DNA of 64,000 nt from Spirochaetota bacterium (lineage in GTDB: Bacteria; Spirochaetota; UBA4802; UBA5550). A model generated the notes under the pieces. The model was not told the origin of the DNA and did no database searches. It worked only from the letters and a program-made list of their open reading frames with translations. Below are positions 63,300 to 64,000 of this stretch, one piece after another (positions within the stretch are counted from its first letter, which is position 1; each line of letters begins with the position of its first letter). Location: NCBI GenBank assembly GCA_017999915.1, contig JAGNKX010000009.1:124001-188000 (forward strand). The letters run 5' to 3'. The position numbers were made by a program, and so were the translations under genes.

Positions 63300-64000
63300 T
63301 TATCGCACCTTGATAATGTCACCCGGCCTGGCGGGCGCCGGCGGCGCCATGCCCCGGGATGCGGCGCCGTCCCTCTTCAATGGGAGCTGCGGAGCCAGGA
63401 CCTGTTTTTTCCCGGCAGGCTCGTTCTTCTTCGTATCCGGCTGCGCCAGTATCGGGACGGCCCCGGTAAAATAGCCCAGATCGTTCAGCTTGGTGTAGAC
63501 CCTCTCGGCGATCGGAACGGCGCTTGCCGCACCGGCGACGCCGTACTCGACAAGGACCACCGTGACGATGGAGCTTTCAGGTGTGCCCTCGTAGGGTGCA
63601 TATCCCACGAACCAGGCATGCTGCGAATATTTCTCCTGCCGAATGGACCTGGTCTGGGCCGTGCCGGTCTTCCCCGCCACCGGCACCTTCAGGTATCCCA
63701 GCCGTCCCGACGTTCCGCTCATGACACCCATGCGCATGCCCTTCTTGACCGCCTCCAGGGTAAGGGGAGACAGCGGGATTTCCCGTATCTTCTTCCGGGG
63801 GAAGGTCTTGAGTACCCGGCTGTTGTCGTTGGTGCGGATCTCCTTGATCAGATGGGGCCGGTACACGATGCCGTTGTTGACCAGGGCGGATACGAATTCG
63901 CACATTCCCATCGGGGTAACGTGGAGGAAGCCCTGGCCGATGGACATGTTGACCGTGTCGCCGTCGAACCAGGGCTGCCCGAAGGCCTTGTATTTCCACT
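63300..64000 (-). CDS. mrdA: Penicillin-binding protein 2, C-terminal part (runs off right edge)
   Basis: About 233 residues are visible, the 5' part being beyond 64000. SIGQGFLHVTPMGMCEFVSALVNNG and VAGKTGTAQTRS (KTG triad) are the PBP2 transpeptidase motifs, and HAWFVGYAPYEG follows. The C-terminal ~40 residues are proline/alanine-rich (PVLAQPDTKKNEPAGKKQVL). It crosslinks peptidoglycan in the periplasm with RodA, which follows directly. The catalytic Ser-x-x-Lys motif is outside the window. Confidence 0.93.
   Translation of the reverse strand, partial: WKYKAFGQPWFDGDTVNMSIGQGFLHVTPMGMCEFVSALVNNGIVYRPHLIKEIRTNDNSRVLKTFPRKKIREIPLSPLTLEAVKKGMRMGVMSGTSGRLGYLKVPVAGKTGTAQTRSIRQEKYSQHAWFVGYAPYEGTPESSIVTVVLVEYGVAGAASAVPIAERVYTKLNDLGYFTGAVPILAQPDTKKNEPAGKKQVLAPQLPLKRDGAASRGMAPPAPARPGDIIKVR

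Overview
The window is chromosomal DNA from a Gram-negative, probably anaerobic or facultatively anaerobic bacterium. Outer-membrane barrels, lipoproteins with lipoboxes, and PBP2/RodA/VanY-type wall enzymes indicate two membranes. A glycyl-radical enzyme with its activase, B12/radical-SAM and polyferredoxin proteins, a molybdopterin oxidoreductase and FdhD indicate anaerobic redox life. Chemoreceptors, two CheD-like proteins, three SpoIIE/RsbU-type phosphatases or PAS kinases and a FlgM-like protein indicate motility and heavy signalling. This mix would fit a free-living Spirochaetota or a related lineage. There is no rRNA or other decisive marker, so the assignment is only a guess. Coding DNA is moderately GC-rich and the regulatory gaps are AT-rich. 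No tRNA, rRNA, CRISPR array or intact insertion sequence was seen.

Layout. 1-6.6 kb: PadR regulator, molybdate-binding lipoprotein, large molybdopterin oxidoreductase, TetR regulator convergent with an acyl-CoA dehydrogenase whose promoter carries a two-site operator. 6.9-18.8 kb: signalling block (RsbU-type phosphatase and chemoreceptor sharing one membrane sensor, HDOD, metallo-beta-lactamase fold, PAS kinase, diadenylate cyclase) with a glycyl-radical activase and a DUF4139 protein. 18.8-20.4 kb: AT-rich island with a decayed toxin-antitoxin-like pair, then an RRM protein. 20.6-31.9 kb: a 987-residue glycyl-radical enzyme with an SCP2-like N-terminal domain, NHL-repeat lipoprotein, iron alcohol dehydrogenase, a metallopeptidase/propeller/barrel protein, a CheD with Ser in place of the catalytic Cys, FdhD. 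32.0-39.2 kb: Rrf2 regulator, GAPDH-like protein lacking its catalytic His, cysK, metY, FlgM-like protein, MalY/PatB, SDR. 39.3-51.4 kb: a duplicated TetR / polyferredoxin / GMC-oxidoreductase system. 51.3-64 kb: cyclase-family hydrolase, B12-binding radical SAM protein, HDAC-like deacetylase, CheD-like protein, GNAT, quinone reductase, glnK-amt, RRM protein, outer-membrane protein, and the wall genes vanY-like, rodA and mrdA (cut by the right edge).

The most notable part is 39.3-51.4 kb. Two GMC-type oxidoreductases are identical over about 1.24 kb of DNA, while their neighbours (four ferredoxin-like proteins and two TetR regulators) have diverged strongly, which suggests gene conversion or very recent homogenisation. 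Operator palindromes divide the genes into two putative regulons. ACCTGACGCGTCAGGT with a degenerate partner lies upstream of ferredoxins A and B; a different pair of dyads lies between ferredoxin D and the second TetR. Each regulon then holds one GMC enzyme, one ferredoxin with a canonical first 4Fe-4S motif (C-x2-C-x2-C-x3-C) and one in which the second Cys is His. That symmetry suggests a designed electron-transfer trio under two different inducers; its substrate cannot be read from sequence.
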